Shown here: positions 25,766 through 33,844 of the stretch, in pieces
How positions within the stretch are numbered: the first letter of the stretch is position 1
Layout of the letters: each line of letters begins with the position of its first letter
DNA from: Fusobacteriota bacterium
GTDB taxonomy: Bacteria > Bacillota > TC1
Direction of reading: 5' to 3'
NCBI GenBank assembly: GCA_009773805.1
Contig: WTXA01000002.1
Coordinates: forward strand, 496,001-560,000
DNA: 64,000 nt
Translations under genes and position numbers: made by a program
Notes under the pieces: model-generated
The model's database searches: none
What the model was told of the DNA's origin: nothing
The model's input: the letters and a program-made list of their open reading frames with translations, nothing else

Positions 25766-27631
25766 ATGGCAATCGAACAATTTACAGAAAGTCTTACAAT
25801 GCAAGAGATGAAATGTGTTTTAGGAGAAAATGATTTTGGATATGTTCATCCTCAAGGTGATGTTAAAAATATAGATAAAATTGAGAAATTACTTAAAAAA
25901 GCAGGAGGTAAACCAAAAGACTGTGAATTAGAAGATTACACCAAAGGTGGATCAGGAAAAGCTAAACCAGAATTCATAATTACTTTTAATGACGATATGA
26001 ATACAATAATAGTTGTAGAATGTAAGAATGCTGCGAATAAACATAATTCTGAAAAATTTAATCATCCAAACGCCTTTTCTGTAGATGGAGTATTGTATTA
26101 TGCTAAATTTCTTAAAGAAGAATATAATGTTATAGCTGTAGCTGTGAGTGGTACTTCTAAAGAAAAAACAAAAGTTTCAACTTATTATTGGGCTAAAGGA
26201 CAAGAAGAATATAATGAACTAAAAAAAGCAAGAGATATTATATTGGAACCTAAGAACTATATTGAATTGATCAAGGGCAATAAATTAAAAAAAGCTTATT
26301 CTATAGATGAAATACGAAATACAGCTATAGATATGCATAATTATTTGAGGGAAATTAAAGTTAATGAGGCTCATAAGCCAATTTTTATAGCTGGTATATT
26401 AATAGCTTTGAATCATGAGGATTTTTTAAAGAGTTATGCTAATCTACCATCATATAATGCAGTTATGCAAAATATTCAATTAGCGATTGAAAGCGTTTTA
26501 AAAGAGAGTGAAATAAAGAATAGTCGTATTAATTATATTAAGCAAGCTTTCAAAACATTACAGGATAATTCTAAATTTTCTGAAATACCGTTAGGATATC
26601 ATAAATCAATAACTTGGTATATTGAACAATTAGAAATGAAAATCAAACCAATGATGGATTATGCAAATAGTACGGTCGATGCCTTAGGAGTATTCTATCA
26701 TGAGTTTATTAAATATTCAGGTGGGGATGGAAGTGGACTTGGTATTGTATTAACTCCACAACATTTAACAGAATTTATGTGTGATGTAGCCGGAGTTAAT
26801 AAAAATAGTCGTATTGTAGACATATGTTGTGGATCTGGTTCGTTTTTAGTTACTGCTATGAGTAAAATGTTTAAAAGTGCGAATCCTGAAGAAATTGAGA
26901 AAATAAGAAAAGATTCGCTTTTTGGTGTGGAATTTGATGATGGATTATACACATTAGCAATTGCTAATATGATAATAAGAAAAGATGGTAAGTCAAATAT
27001 TTATAAAGGTGATTGTTTTGATAAAAAAATCACTAAAGAACTAAAAGAAAAAAATATTAATATAGGATTAATTAACCCGCCGTATTCTCAAAAAGATGTT
27101 GTTGAATTAGAATTCGTTGAGCATTTACTTGGAATCTTAGTTCCGGGTGGAACAGGTGTGGTAGTTGTACCTATGAGTTGTGCTATCGGCACTAAATTTA
27201 AAGAAGTTAGAGAACGACTATTTAAGAAAAATACCTTAAAAGCTGTTTTTTCAATGCCTGATGACATTTTTTATCCTACAGGAACTAATGTATGTGTAAT
27301 GGTGTGGGAAGCTCATACTCCTCATGATTGTACTCAAGAAACTTTCTTTGGTTATTGTAAAGATGATGGATTTGTTAAGCGAAAGAAATTGGGTAGAGTA
27401 GATGCTCTCAATAAATGGGAGTCAATTGAAAATGAATGGTTAAAGTTATATCGAAATCGTGATGTCGTAGATGGTCTCTCTGCTCGTAAATGCATAAAAT
27501 ATAGTGATGAATGGCTTTGTGAAGCCTATATGCAAACCGATTATTCTAAATTAAGACAAGAAGATTTCCAGCAAACAATTAATAATTATTTATCTTATTT
27601 AGTAAGAACTGGTGAAATACATGAAAATTAG
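25766..27631 (+). CDS. Nuclease-methyltransferase fusion of a type I/IIG-like restriction system
   Basis: About 621 aa from ATG 25766 (GGAGG 6 bases upstream). Residues 65-90 have KPEFIITFNDD ... IIVVECK, a PD-(D/E)xK nuclease motif. Residues 310-500 are an HsdM-type N6-adenine methyltransferase: LTPQHLTEFMCDVAG, SAM motif IVDICCGSGSFLV, catalytic LINPPYSQ. Restriction and modification in one chain plus a separate specificity subunit is the BcgI-like layout. Overlaps the specificity gene by 11 bases. Confidence 0.85.
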   Translation: MAIEQFTESLTMQEMKCVLGENDFGYVHPQGDVKNIDKIEKLLKKAGGKPKDCELEDYTKGGSGKAKPEFIITFNDDMNTIIVVECKNAANKHNSEKFNHPNAFSVDGVLYYAKFLKEEYNVIAVAVSGTSKEKTKVSTYYWAKGQEEYNELKKARDIILEPKNYIELIKGNKLKKAYSIDEIRNTAIDMHNYLREIKVNEAHKPIFIAGILIALNHEDFLKSYANLPSYNAVMQNIQLAIESVLKESEIKNSRINYIKQAFKTLQDNSKFSEIPLGYHKSITWYIEQLEMKIKPMMDYANSTVDALGVFYHEFIKYSGGDGSGLGIVLTPQHLTEFMCDVAGVNKNSRIVDICCGSGSFLVTAMSKMFKSANPEEIEKIRKDSLFGVEFDDGLYTLAIANMIIRKDGKSNIYKGDCFDKKITKELKEKNINIGLINPPYSQKDVVELEFVEHLLGILVPGGTGVVVVPMSCAIGTKFKEVRERLFKKNTLKAVFSMPDDIFYPTGTNVCVMVWEAHTPHDCTQETFFGYCKDDGFVKRKKLGRVDALNKWESIENEWLKLYRNRDVVDGLSARKCIKYSDEWLCEAYMQTDYSKLRQEDFQQTINNYLSYLVRTGEIHEN

Positions 27632-28538
27632 TGAATTGTTTTATATGTATCAAGGCAATGGTTTAGAACTAATAAATATGACAATTAGTAATGTTTCTCC
27701 AATTAATTTTATTTCAAGAACAGCACAAAATAATGGTGTAGTAGCAAAGGTAGAGAGTTATGAAAATATAAAACCTTTTGAGTCTGGATTGATTACAGTG
27801 GCTCTAGGAGGAAGTGTTTTGTCATCCTTTGTACAAAACAAACCTTTTTATACAGCTTTTCATATTATGGTTTTAAAACCCAAAATAGAAATGACTATTA
27901 ATGAAAAATTATATTACTGTATGTGTATTCAAAGTAATGCTTATAGATATAATTATGGTAGACAAGCAAATAAATCATTAAAAGATATTGATTTACCATC
28001 TATTATTCCTACATGGATTAATACATATTCAATTAAGCCTGTTTCGACTACTAATACTTTTACAAAAAATGATTTAGATACATCAAGTTGGAAGGATTTC
28101 AATTTAACAGATCTATTCAATTTAGAACGTGGAAGTAGATTAACCAAAGAGAATAGGTTGGTTGGGGACATTCCTTTAGTAACAGCCGGATATTTAAATG
28201 AAGGTATAGCAGAAATGATATTTACCGAAGAAAATAAAATATATTCAAATAAAATTACCATAGATATGTTTGGAAACGCATTTTATAGAAATTATAATTT
28301 TTATTGTGATGACAATATAATAGTATTGATTAATAAATTTAATGCAAATAAATATATTTTATTATTCATTGTTACAATCATAAATGCTGATATTTATAGG
28401 TATTCATATGGAAGACAGTACAGGCAAAAAGATGCAAAAAATCAAGTTATTAAGCTTCCAATAGATGACTGTGGTTTTCCTGACTGGGATTTTATGGAGA
28501 GTTACATTGTGAATCTACCATATAGCGATCGAATATAA
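27621..28538 (+). CDS. Restriction-modification specificity subunit (HsdS/BcgB-like)
   Basis: 305 aa from ATG 27621 (GTG 27612 is possible). Two target-recognition halves: residues 1-140 ending RYNYGRQANKSLKDIDLPSI and residues 155-300 (WKDFNLTDLFNLERGSRLTKEN ... YRYSYGRQYRQKDAKNQVIKLPI). The repeated GRQ...K/D...LP ending is the HsdS hallmark. Each half reads one part of a split DNA site. Confidence 0.85.
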   Translation: MKISELFYMYQGNGLELINMTISNVSPINFISRTAQNNGVVAKVESYENIKPFESGLITVALGGSVLSSFVQNKPFYTAFHIMVLKPKIEMTINEKLYYCMCIQSNAYRYNYGRQANKSLKDIDLPSIIPTWINTYSIKPVSTTNTFTKNDLDTSSWKDFNLTDLFNLERGSRLTKENRLVGDIPLVTAGYLNEGIAEMIFTEENKIYSNKITIDMFGNAFYRNYNFYCDDNIIVLINKFNANKYILLFIVTIINADIYRYSYGRQYRQKDAKNQVIKLPIDDCGFPDWDFMESYIVNLPYSDRI

Positions 28539-28610
28539 AAAAATGTAAAATCCCCACAAAATCAACTAACTTCACTGCCTGGCATCGTAACCTTAACAAG
28601 GGGTGATAAA

Positions 28611-28745
28611 ATGGATCTAGAGTTGATTAAGCATCTGATAGAGGATGTTATTGACGAGTGGTACAATTATGGCGAAATAGATTTGGTTGAAGTGTCTATG
28701 TTAGAGATGGCAGTTGTTGAATTAAATAATTATTTTATTTTCTAA
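28611..28745 (+). CDS. Small acidic protein near prophage end
   Basis: 44 aa (begins MDLELIKHLIEDVIDEWY), with AAGGGGTGAT upstream. Strongly acidic and helical. Coupled closely to the HTH gene 12 bases downstream. Not recognised. Confidence 0.5.
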   Translation: MDLELIKHLIEDVIDEWYNYGEIDLVEVSMLEMAVVELNNYFIF

Positions 28746-28757
28746 TGGAGGTATCAT

Positions 28758-28940
28758 ATGGTTTTTTATAGTGCAAAAGATATAGTTTCGATAACTGGAT
28801 TAAGTGTAAGTAGTGCCAATCGAATTATTCAAGATATCAATAAAAGATTGAGAGAGCAAGGTTACTTGACTATAAGAGGCAAAGTTTTAAAATCTGCTTT
28901 TGAAAATGCATTTGGTAATATCACAAAAGATATTGAATGA
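28758..28940 (+). CDS. Small HTH protein, possible excisionase-type
   Basis: 60 aa. FYSAKDIVSITGLSVSSANRIIQDINKRLREQGY is a helix-turn-helix, followed by a short wing (LTIRGKVLKSAFENAFG). Layout resembles small DNA-binding proteins of integrative elements. Last gene before the attachment site, with TGGAGG upstream. Role in excision is a guess. Confidence 0.6.
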   Translation: MVFYSAKDIVSITGLSVSSANRIIQDINKRLREQGYLTIRGKVLKSAFENAFGNITKDIE

Positions 28941-28959
28941 ATAAAATTTTTAGCTCACT

Positions 28960-28982
28960 TTTTGACACTCGTTTTGACACTC
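28960..28982 (+). repeat. Two direct repeats TTTTGACACTC, 12-bp period
   Basis: TTTTGACACTC at 28960-28970 and 28972-28982, about 100 bases before the attachment core. Spacing and place suggest arm-type integrase binding sites. Confidence 0.7.
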
Positions 28983-29040
28983 ACTTGCTACATATAAGTT
29001 AATATTGGTATATGTAGATTAATGAAAAAATACCATCATT

Positions 29041-29073
29041 AAAAGGAATGTCCTCCAATAGGGCATTCCTTTT
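29041..29073 (+). terminator. Hairpin terminator at the prophage right end
   Basis: AAAAGGAATG-T-CCT ... AGG-G-CATTCCTTTT: 13 paired bases with one mismatch and a five-base loop, ending in TTTT. Directly abuts the tRNA-Arg fragment. Confidence 0.75.
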
Positions 29074-29077
29074 AAAA

Positions 29078-29122
29078 CTACGAATCAAGAGGTCGGGGGT
29101 TCAAATCCCTCAAGGCACACCA
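29078..29122 (+). other. attR: attR: 3' fragment of tRNA-Arg(ACG), prophage right junction
   Basis: Reads CTACGAATCAAGAGG, then GTCGGGGGTTCAAATCCC and a 3' CCA at 29120-29122. This is the anticodon loop (ACG, 29080-29082), variable region, T arm and acceptor 3' strand of tRNA-Arg. No 5' half (GTGCCTT and D arm) lies upstream, so it is the fragment carried by an integrating phage; the rebuilt tRNA gene should be at the left end, outside the window. A tRNA terminator (TAATGTC / GACATTA + T7) follows at 29134-29161. Confidence 0.85.
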
Positions 29123-29191
29123 ATCTACCTGTAATGTCATTAGACATTACGGGTTTTTTTGTTGCCTTTTTTGAATTACTCTTTTTATTTT

Positions 29192-29212
29192 TACACCCTC
29201 AACTACACCCTC
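29192..29212 (+). repeat. Two direct repeats TACACCCTC, 12-bp period
   Basis: TACACCCTC at 29192-29200 and 29204-29212, 70 bases right of the att core. Same 12-bp period as the repeats left of the two att cores, so probably another arm-type site pair, possibly the left end of a second element. Confidence 0.55.
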
Positions 29213-29253
29213 AAATTGAATCTATCCTTTTTTAGGATCTCTACAATACTGGT

Positions 29254-29458
29254 AGTGTTTATATATTCATATGTATCTTAGGTTTTGTTATTGGATTTGG
29301 AATTGAAGAAGGTTTCCTTTCAATTGAAGAAGCCCTAAGGCTGTTTTGGATAATAGCAATACTTGGACTTGGACTTGGTTTAATTAAAGCTTTAACAGGT
29401 TATCAATATTAGCAATTTTATTCTAATTAATAAAAGAAGTGATAAACTATTAGATTAA
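29254..29458 (+). pseudogene. Remnant of UMF1-type MFS transporter
   Basis: Translation reads VYIFICILGFVIGFGIEEGF, LSIEEALRLFWIIAIL, then LGLGLGLIKALTG and, after stops and a frame change, NKRSDKLLD before TAA. It matches the C-terminal third of the intact transporter at 41480-42748, with the middle 60 or so residues (SQGG...FAAILGPG) deleted. Only 205 bases remain. Confidence 0.85.
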
Positions 29459-29475
29459 ATAATTAAAAAATACTC

Positions 29476-29505
29476 TTTACATACCATAGGGGGGTATGGT
29501 ATAAT
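29476..29505 (+). promoter_or_regulatory. csoR promoter with CsoR operator
   Basis: TTTACA (29476-29481), 18 bases, TATAAT (29500-29505). The spacer is filled by ATACCATAGG then GGGGTATGGTAT, the G-tract dyad of the CsoR boxes known upstream of copZA operons. CsoR bound here would block polymerase until copper(I) releases it. Confidence 0.85.
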
Positions 29506-29525
29506 TTCAACTAAGAGGTGATTAT

Positions 29526-29819
29526 ATGAACAGTCAAATTAAGAAACCGTCTGCAAAATCTTTAATTGATCAAAAATCAGTTGTTATGAGATTAAATCGA
29601 ATTGAAGGTCAAATTGGAGGAATAAAAAAAATGCTAGAAAACGATGCTTACTGTGATGATATACTTAATCAAATTGAAGCATCAAGATCTGCGCTACATT
29701 CAGTACAAATAATTCTTCTTGAAAGCCATTTAAAAAACTGCGTCGTAGATCAATTGAAAAATGGTGATACTGATGTAATTGAAGAAGTATTAAAAACTTT
29801 TAAAAATTTAACTAAATAA
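29526..29819 (+). CDS. csoR: Copper-sensing repressor CsoR
   Basis: 97 aa, usual family length. All-helical core RLNRIEGQIGGIKKMLEND; copper ligands C43, H68 and C72 form the C-H-C site (AYCDDIL, ESHLKNC). It binds its own promoter dyad and releases DNA when Cu(I) is present. RBS AAGAGGTG. Heads an operon with the P-type ATPase. Confidence 0.95.
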   Translation: MNSQIKKPSAKSLIDQKSVVMRLNRIEGQIGGIKKMLENDAYCDDILNQIEASRSALHSVQIILLESHLKNCVVDQLKNGDTDVIEEVLKTFKNLTK

Positions 29820-29833
29820 GAAAGGCGAATATA

Positions 29834-29981
29834 ATGTATAAAAGTATAGAAAAATAAGTTTCAAAGTAGAAGGAATGTCTTGTAGTAGTTGCTCAAATAA
29901 TATAGAAAAAAATTAAATTTTTTAGGTGGAGTAATTAATGCAAATGTTAACACGTTAAATTATCTGAAAGAAAATTACTAA
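29834..29981 (+). pseudogene. Broken heavy-metal-associated (CopZ/HMA) domain
   Basis: Pieces in different frames read KISFKVEGMSCSSCSNNIEK and then LNFLGGVINANVNTLN. GMSCSSC is the HMA copper-binding loop. Stops and at least two frame changes prevent a product: the ATG at 29834 ends after seven codons. It is a decayed copZ or the old N-terminal domain of copA. Confidence 0.85.
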
Positions 29982-30002
29982 AGATTGAGGAGGATGAATA
30001 AG

Positions 30003-32138
30003 ATGGCAAAAGACCCAGTTTGTGGAATGTATGTAGATGAAAAAACAGCAATTAGCAAGGTCATTAACGGAAAGACCTACTATTTTTGTATGGAGAGTTG
30101 TCTGAAGACATTTGAGAACCCAGAAAGAGAACTAAAATCCATGAAGCGCAAGGTCGGAGTTGCTATGACCGGAGTACTACTTCTAGCTGCATTACGAGTG
30201 ATAGCAATGTTTTCTTTGGCGGCGGGTGTTACACTTGTGACCTGGGCACCGATTCCCGCATTGCCTTGGTTCACATGGGGGTACTGGCTGTTTATACTGA
30301 CAACACCGGTACAGATTATAGGCGGTTGGGGTTTCTATACTGGAGCTTTGACTGCATTAAAAGCAAAAAGAGCGAATATGGATTTATTAATTTCCATTGG
30401 AACACTTACAGCTTACTTTTTTAGTGTAATAATTTTGTTTTTTCCTGATTTACTTCCGGTCCCGGAAAAAGATGTTTACTTTGAGGTTTCTGCTGTAATA
30501 ATTGCGTTTGTTCTTCTTGGCAAATTTATGGAAGACTTTATGAAGGCAAATACGTCCTCAGCAGTTCGAAAGCTGATGGATCTAAGACCTGCGATGGCCA
30601 ATGTCATTAGGGAAGGCATTGAAGTTATAATACCAGTGGAAGAAGTTAAAATTAATGATATCCTGGTAGTACGTCCCGGTGCAAGTATTCCCACAGACGG
30701 TATAATAATTGAAGGCCAGTCCTCTGTGGATGAGAAAATGTTAACGGGAGAAAGCTTCCCGGTTGAAAAGAAAATAGGAGATACTGTTATTGGTGCGACA
30801 ATTAATAAATCGGGTATGTTTAAATTCCGCGCCGAAAAGGTTGGAGCGGATACTACTCTAATGCAGATTATCAATCTGGTGGAAGAAGCGCAGGCTTCAA
30901 GTGCCCCTATTCAGCGCATCGCAGACAGTATCAGCAGCTATTTTGTACCTGCCGTAATCGGGGTTGCTTTCCTTTCATTTGCTGGCTGGTATGTGATTGG
31001 TGGCAGTTTTACAGCAGGGTTATTGGCTTTTGTTGCAGTCCTGATTATTTCATGTCCATGTGCATTGGGTATTGCCACACCTACAGCATTGATGGTTGGT
31101 GTTGGAAAAGGAGCGGAAGCTGGGATTCTAATCAGGGGTGGTGAATACCTGGAACGGGCTGAAAAGTTAAGTACGGTTGTGTTTGATAAAACAGGTACCC
31201 TGACAAAAGGTGAGCCATCATTAACTGATATTATTGCTGTCGATAAAAATTATGTTTTGCGTTTGGCGGCAATTGCAGAAAAAGGCTCTGAACATCCTCT
31301 GGCGGAGGCGGTTCTAAAAGAAGCCAAAGCTAACGATATCACTGTACCAGATGCTGACTTATTTGAAGCACTTCCTGGCCTGGGTATTAGGGTAATCACA
31401 GAAGATAAAGAAATCCTAATGGGGAACCGTAGGTTGATGGCTGAGCGTGGGCTTGACAGCGTACCCTTTGAGTCTGAAATGCATACTCTTGAGCTGCAGG
31501 GAAAAACAGCCATGTTGCTGGCTGAGAACGGCACGATTCTAGGTATTATCGCCGCTGCCGATACAGTGAAAAAAAGTTCAGCAGAAGCAGTAGCTCAACT
31601 AAATAAGATGGGGATAGAAACTATTATGCTGACAGGAGATAACGAAAGAACAGCGCGCGCAATAGCAGTGCAAGTTGGTATTGAGCGAGTTATTGCAAAT
31701 GTTCTCCCTGGTGATAAAGCAGATGTTATTAAGCAGTTGCAATCAGAAGGAAAGGTAGTATCTATGGTCGGTGATGGCATCAATGATGCTCCTGCTCTAG
31801 CACAGTCAGATGTAGGTATTGTTGTCGGCAGTGGCTCAGATGTGGCCAAAGAAACGGGTGGTATTATTCTAATTAGAGATGACCTGCGTGATGTTGTAAC
31901 CGGTATTAAGCTCAGTAAAGTGACAATGCGTAAAATCAAGCAGAATATGTTTTGGGCGTTGTTCTATAATGTAGCTGCCATTCCGGTAGCAGCTTTTGGG
32001 TTGCTAAATCCGATTATAGCCGCAGCAGCAATGGCTTTAAGTTCCCTTTCTGTAGTCGCTAATGCAGCACTACTGAAAAACTTTAAAGTAGAGAATTCAA
32101 TTATCCCAGAAGAACCTTCCAAAGAAAAAGCAGCCTAA
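30003..32138 (+). CDS. copA: Copper-type P1B ATPase with N-terminal YHS domain
   Basis: 711 aa from ATG 30003, 9 bases after GAGGAGG. Residues 1-45 are a YHS domain ([13 protein letters not shown] ... [12 protein letters not shown]) in place of the usual HMA domains. Then eight membrane helices, the ion channel motif [14 protein letters not shown], phosphorylation [16 protein letters not shown] and [12 protein letters not shown], and the C-terminal [12 protein letters not shown]. Exports Cu(I) or Ag(I). Base composition is visibly less A+T-rich than its neighbours, pointing to recent transfer. Confidence 0.93.
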   Translation: MAKDPVCGMYVDEKTAISKVINGKTYYFCMESCLKTFENPERELKSMKRKVGVAMTGVLLLAALRVIAMFSLAAGVTLVTWAPIPALPWFTWGYWLFILTTPVQIIGGWGFYTGALTALKAKRANMDLLISIGTLTAYFFSVIILFFPDLLPVPEKDVYFEVSAVIIAFVLLGKFMEDFMKANTSSAVRKLMDLRPAMANVIREGIEVIIPVEEVKINDILVVRPGASIPTDGIIIEGQSSVDEKMLTGESFPVEKKIGDTVIGATINKSGMFKFRAEKVGADTTLMQIINLVEEAQASSAPIQRIADSISSYFVPAVIGVAFLSFAGWYVIGGSFTAGLLAFVAVLIISCPCALGIATPTALMVGVGKGAEAGILIRGGEYLERAEKLSTVVFDKTGTLTKGEPSLTDIIAVDKNYVLRLAAIAEKGSEHPLAEAVLKEAKANDITVPDADLFEALPGLGIRVITEDKEILMGNRRLMAERGLDSVPFESEMHTLELQGKTAMLLAENGTILGIIAAADTVKKSSAEAVAQLNKMGIETIMLTGDNERTARAIAVQVGIERVIANVLPGDKADVIKQLQSEGKVVSMVGDGINDAPALAQSDVGIVVGSGSDVAKETGGIILIRDDLRDVVTGIKLSKVTMRKIKQNMFWALFYNVAAIPVAAFGLLNPIIAAAAMALSSLSVVANAALLKNFKVENSIIPEEPSKEKAA

Positions 32139-32506
32139 AACGTTTAGAATTTATGAAAAACTATATTCACATATGTTAGATTAATTCTTAAGTAAACTTG
32201 GTGTCATGTGAACCTTATCTGCTGGAGAAGAAAGATTTCACCAATAACACACAATATACAAAAATGCCATATAACATATAGGTTGCAAGAATATTAATTA
32301 AAGTTGATAAGTATCCGAAAATATCAAGTCAAAAAATATTATCATATTGGGTATGCTAATATAAAAGTGGAGTCGAAAATGGGAGCTATAAGAAGCTCCC
32401 ATTGTGACACTCAAAATAACACTCACTATGTAAGAAAATAGCCGAGATTGACTAAGTATAGCCGAGCAAAAAACACTAGCGGTGGGGAAAAACCACCACT
32501 AGTGGG
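32139..32506 (+). other. Gene-free stretch between copA and the second att remnant
   Basis: No convincing ORF. It holds a TGGGAGC / GCTCCCA hairpin (about 32380-32402) without a T-run, the 12-bp-phased repeats listed separately, and an imperfect hairpin CACTAG-C-GGTGG / CCACC-A-CTAGTG (32474-32504). Confidence 0.6.
32404..32424 (+). repeat. Two degenerate direct repeats (G/A)ACACTC, 12-bp period
   Basis: GACACTC at 32406-32412 and AACACTC at 32418-32424, followed by ACT. Same sequence, period and distance (about 100 bases) to the att remnant as the pair at 28960-28982. Confidence 0.6.
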
Positions 32507-32563
32507 CTCTGGTTCTGACTACGAACCAAGAGGTCGGGGGTTCAAATACCTTAAGGCACACCA
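32507..32563 (+). other. Second, diverged tRNA-Arg(ACG) 3' fragment (old att scar)
   Basis: CTCTGGTTCTGACTACGAACC gives the anticodon arm (ACG at 32521-32523), then AGAGGTCGGGGG, a decayed T arm (TTCAAATACCTT) and ACCA at 32560-32563. No D arm or 5' acceptor strand precedes it. The similarity to the first fragment runs on through the tRNA terminator to about 32615. T-stem mismatches show it is not a working tRNA. Confidence 0.8.
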
Positions 32564-32601
32564 TTTTAACCTGTACTGTCATTAGACATTGCGGGTTTTT
32601 T

Positions 32602-33084
32602 TTGCCTTTTTTGTTTGAATTTCAAAGTATTTTAAGCAAGGTAGAAGATAATGGTGTTATTAGTTTAGTCGTCTTTGACATAGATAGCGTGTATAAAGGG
32701 GACAAATCGATGAAAACAATTACGATTTCTATTATGGGAGGTTTAATGGATGGTGATAAATTCATTAATTCAAGTATTGGGAAAATGTTCATAGAAAAAG
32801 GAGCATCAGAAGAAGAACTTAGTAGTTTATATTCTGGAAAGAATGTTAGATTTGCAGGTTTTGAGGGAGAAATGATTCCAACAGAAGGAGAAAGCTATAT
32901 AGTTTTTGCAAGAAATTCAATAGTCAAAAAGGATATATATTATATAGTTGGTGGTGGTTATGATCAAGGATTATTACCTATAATTGATAAAAATAAAGTT
33001 GAAGAATTTAATCCTGAAAAGAGAATGATAAAAGTAGATTTAAATAATATCAGTATTGATCAATTAATAGATGAGAGCATATAA
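32602..33084 (+). pseudogene. 5'-truncated gene fused to the att scar
   Basis: The open frame starts inside the tRNA terminator with a TTG and no ribosome site. Clear protein-like sequence begins ILSKVEDNGVISLVVFDIDS, then VYKGDKSMKTITISIMGG and ESYIVFARNSI, a beta-rich fold seen in secreted proteins that carry a signal peptide. The N-terminus seems to have been removed by the integration event. ATG 32710 after AAAGGGG could still give a 124-aa product. Confidence 0.6.
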
Positions 33085-33148
33085 TTAAACTCATTATATT
33101 ATTGATTAACTTTGAATGACCAACAAAAAGTTAGAAAGGATGTATATA

Positions 33149-33264
33149 ATGAGTGATTTTGTTATTGATACTGTTTTTTTACTATTAACATTGCTTTTTT
33201 AATAATATTAATATTTGTTACAGTGTACATTTTAAGATTATTAGTAAAATATTTAAAAAAATAA
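33149..33264 (+). pseudogene. Small membrane protein gene split at a T7 run
   Basis: ATG 33149 after GAAAGGATG gives MSDFVIDTVF and stops after 17 codons. Changing frame at the T7 run near 33174-33180 opens TINIAFLIILIFVTVYILRL to a stop at 33262-33264, a single-span membrane peptide with a basic tail. Either a slippage mutation, a sequencing error or programmed slipping. Confidence 0.4.
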
Positions 33265-33313
33265 TAATAAAGTTGTTACTATTTGTTCATAAAAATTAAT
33301 ATTTTTTATCTAA

Positions 33314-33353
33314 AAAGCCATAAGTTACTGATTTAATCATAACTTATGGCTTT
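33314..33353. terminator. Bidirectional terminator
   Basis: AAAGCCATAAGTTA (33314-33327) pairs with TAACTTATGGCTTT (33340-33353), 14 bp perfect, with A/T tracts on both sides. Serves the + strand region to the left and the minus-strand gene to the right. Confidence 0.88.
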
Positions 33354-33361
33354 CTGTTTAA

Positions 33362-33652
33362 CTATTCGTTAATGCAAGTACCATCACAGTTTTCACATGA
33401 TCCATCTTGTAGTCTTTGCATTGTTCTTGTTCCAGTACCATCGCAAGCACCATTACCTCTTTTTTGTCCACTATTTTTGTTTTCCATAGTACAGTCACCA
33501 GTACAATCCGCTTGTTGTTCTTGTTGTCGTACAACCTCTTGTTGTCTGTTATCATTTCTGTAAGTGTTTGCTTCTGTTGCCATCAAGACACCTGCTGGAA
33601 TTAACAGACCAGTTGCGATTATTGTCCCTAATATTACTTTTTTCATAATCAT
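33362..33652 (-). CDS. Secreted cysteine-rich small protein
   Basis: 96 aa. Signal peptide MIMKKVILGTIIATGLLIPAGVLMA with cleavage near residue 25-27, then a Q/R-rich linker (RQQEVVRQQEQQ) and a Cys-rich end with repeated C-x-G/N-x-C motifs (DCTGDC, ACDGTGT, CENCDGTC). Three DG(T/S) units are similar to small metal-binding tails of Clostridia exported proteins. AAGGAG lies 9 bases before the ATG. Function unknown. Confidence 0.7.
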   Translation of the reverse strand: MIMKKVILGTIIATGLLIPAGVLMATEANTYRNDNRQQEVVRQQEQQADCTGDCTMENKNSGQKRGNGACDGTGTRTMQRLQDGSCENCDGTCINE

Positions 33653-33677
33653 TTTAGTTTCTCCTTTGTAATGTATT

Positions 33678-33697
33678 TAGATAAAACACTTTATCTA
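33678..33697. promoter_or_regulatory. 8-bp inverted repeat upstream of the cysteine-rich gene
   Basis: TAGATAAA / TTTATCTA with a four-base spacer, about 26 bases before the start codon of the minus-strand gene. Candidate operator. Confidence 0.4.
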
Positions 33698-33844
33698 TGT
33701 ATTTAGAATAATGTATGGATAAGTAAAAAGAAATACATACAAAGATAAGTTCAGCAAACCTTCAGTTACTTCATAAAGACTACAGACAATATCTGTTTTA
33801 ATATATATAGATTTATATATGTTGTTATTTTTATATTAATTCTA

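Noticed and set aside
29078-29122. Functional tRNA-Arg gene
   Set aside because: No D arm or 5' acceptor strand precedes the anticodon arm; only the 3' half is present.
32507-32563. Second functional tRNA-Arg gene
   Set aside because: 5' half absent and the T stem has several mismatches.
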